From NCBI GenBank assembly GCA_029287875.1, contig JARFQH010000234.1:1-14541 (forward strand): 14,541 bases of DNA, given 5' to 3'. The DNA is from Desulfobacteraceae bacterium (GTDB lineage: Bacteria; Desulfobacterota; Desulfobacteria; Desulfobacterales; SG8-13). The position numbers and the translations under genes are program-made. Below the pieces are notes generated by a model. The model was given only the letters and a program-made list of their open reading frames with translations. It did not search any database and was not told the origin of the DNA. Shown in pieces: positions 14,267 to 14,541 of the stretch. The stretch's first letter is position 1; every line of letters starts with the position of its first letter.

Positions 14267-14306
14267 TCGGGACATCCAAGGGCCGTTTTCATTCGGCGGC
14301 GCTTCG

Positions 14307-14335
14307 GCGTACCGTCCATCGTTGCGGCGGTACGC
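14307..14335 (+). terminator. Hairpin after tsf, not a classical terminator
   Basis: GCGTACCG (14307-14314) and CGGTACGC (14328-14335) pair perfectly over a 13-nt loop, 41 nt after the tsf stop. No T-run follows, so it is either a processing or stabilising 3' structure or part of a Rho-dependent end. A second 6-bp hairpin, ACCGTG/CACGGT (14338-14357), follows at once. Confidence 0.35.
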
Positions 14336-14357
14336 TCACCGTGTTAAGGGTCACGGT

Positions 14358-14494
14358 AAGAAATAATTCCACAAGATTGCGCCGGATTTGGGTTCGTCTG
14401 CAAGGCACATCCAGCGGCGCATATCGAGATACGTGTCGGTGGATGTAACGCAGTAGACGATCCAAAAGACAAGCAAGATGTGGAATTATTTCTT
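14358..14494. repeat. Near-palindromic intergenic element, 137 bp
   Basis: The ends are a perfect 16-bp inverted repeat, AAGAAATAATTCCACA (14358-14373) and TGTGGAATTATTTCTT (14479-14494). Nested pairs follow inward: TTGC/GCAA (14377-14380, 14473-14476), TCGTC/GACGA (14394-14398, 14456-14460), TGC/GCA, and ACATCCA/TGGATGT (14407-14413, 14440-14446), with an apical stem carrying G-U pairs. The whole unit could fold as one long hairpin. No open reading frame is carried. This is the organisation of a MITE- or REP-like element, placed after tsf. Confidence 0.7.
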
Positions 14495-14541
14495 GCTGGG
14501 GCCCTAAGATAAAGTGCCCCCGGTGGCACACGTTGCACTGC

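Noticed and set aside
1..14541. CRISPR arrays, insertion sequences, integrase or attachment sites next to the tRNA
   Set aside because: No regularly spaced direct repeats, no transposase or integrase frames, and no duplicated tRNA 3' end were found.

Overview
The window is a stretch of ordinary chromosome from a moderately GC-rich Gram-negative bacterium. The run rho-rpmE-prfA-prmC followed by rpsB-tsf, the protein sequences, and the mixture of housekeeping genes with long structured intergenic repeats best fit a Desulfobacterota (deltaproteobacterial, Desulfobacterales-like) genome. This assignment is an inference from protein style and gene order, not from a search. I see no phage genes, transposases, CRISPR arrays or rRNA.

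Layout. At 13-801 (+) is an alpha/beta hydrolase of the 3-oxoadipate enol-lactonase type, convergent with a membrane-anchored dynamin-like GTPase (817-2373, -) that has its own sigma70-type promoter. Upstream of that, also on the minus strand, is a cytoplasmic CBM9-like protein (2513-3202). Next come a 106-bp inverted-repeat element (3262-3367), a lone tRNA-Arg(CCG) with promoter and terminator (3479-3554, -), and folC (3700-4989, -). rpsU (5056-5265, -) starts with TTG and is preceded, stop codon against start codon, by a probable unrecognised 81-codon gene (5266-5511, -). Divergent from these is adk (5692-6360, +), which ends in a strong terminator that could work in both directions. A tRNA nucleotidyltransferase/poly(A) polymerase-family gene (6611-8020, -) is divergent from rho (8621-9868, +). 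rho has a consensus-like promoter and a leader of about 310 nt. rpmE, prfA and prmC follow on the plus strand, then rpsB and tsf (12761-14266, +) with their own promoter and a leader hairpin. The window ends in a 137-bp near-palindromic element (14358-14494).

How the genes work together. Most encode parts of gene expression: decoding (tRNA-Arg, S21, S2, L31, EF-Ts), termination of transcription (Rho) and of translation (RF1, and PrmC, which methylates the GGQ glutamine of RF1), tRNA 3'-end maintenance (Cca-type enzyme), folate polyglutamylation and adenylate balance. prfA and prmC overlap by 29 nt, which suits coupling of RF1 to its methyltransferase.

No new multi-gene system is evident. The most interesting material is small: the probable gene coupled to rpsU, the rpsU terminator lying 12 nt from the folC start, and three long inverted-repeat elements between genes. 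Two of these (3262-3367 and 14358-14494) share short motifs in the same order and may belong to one dispersed, mobile or RNA-structural family.
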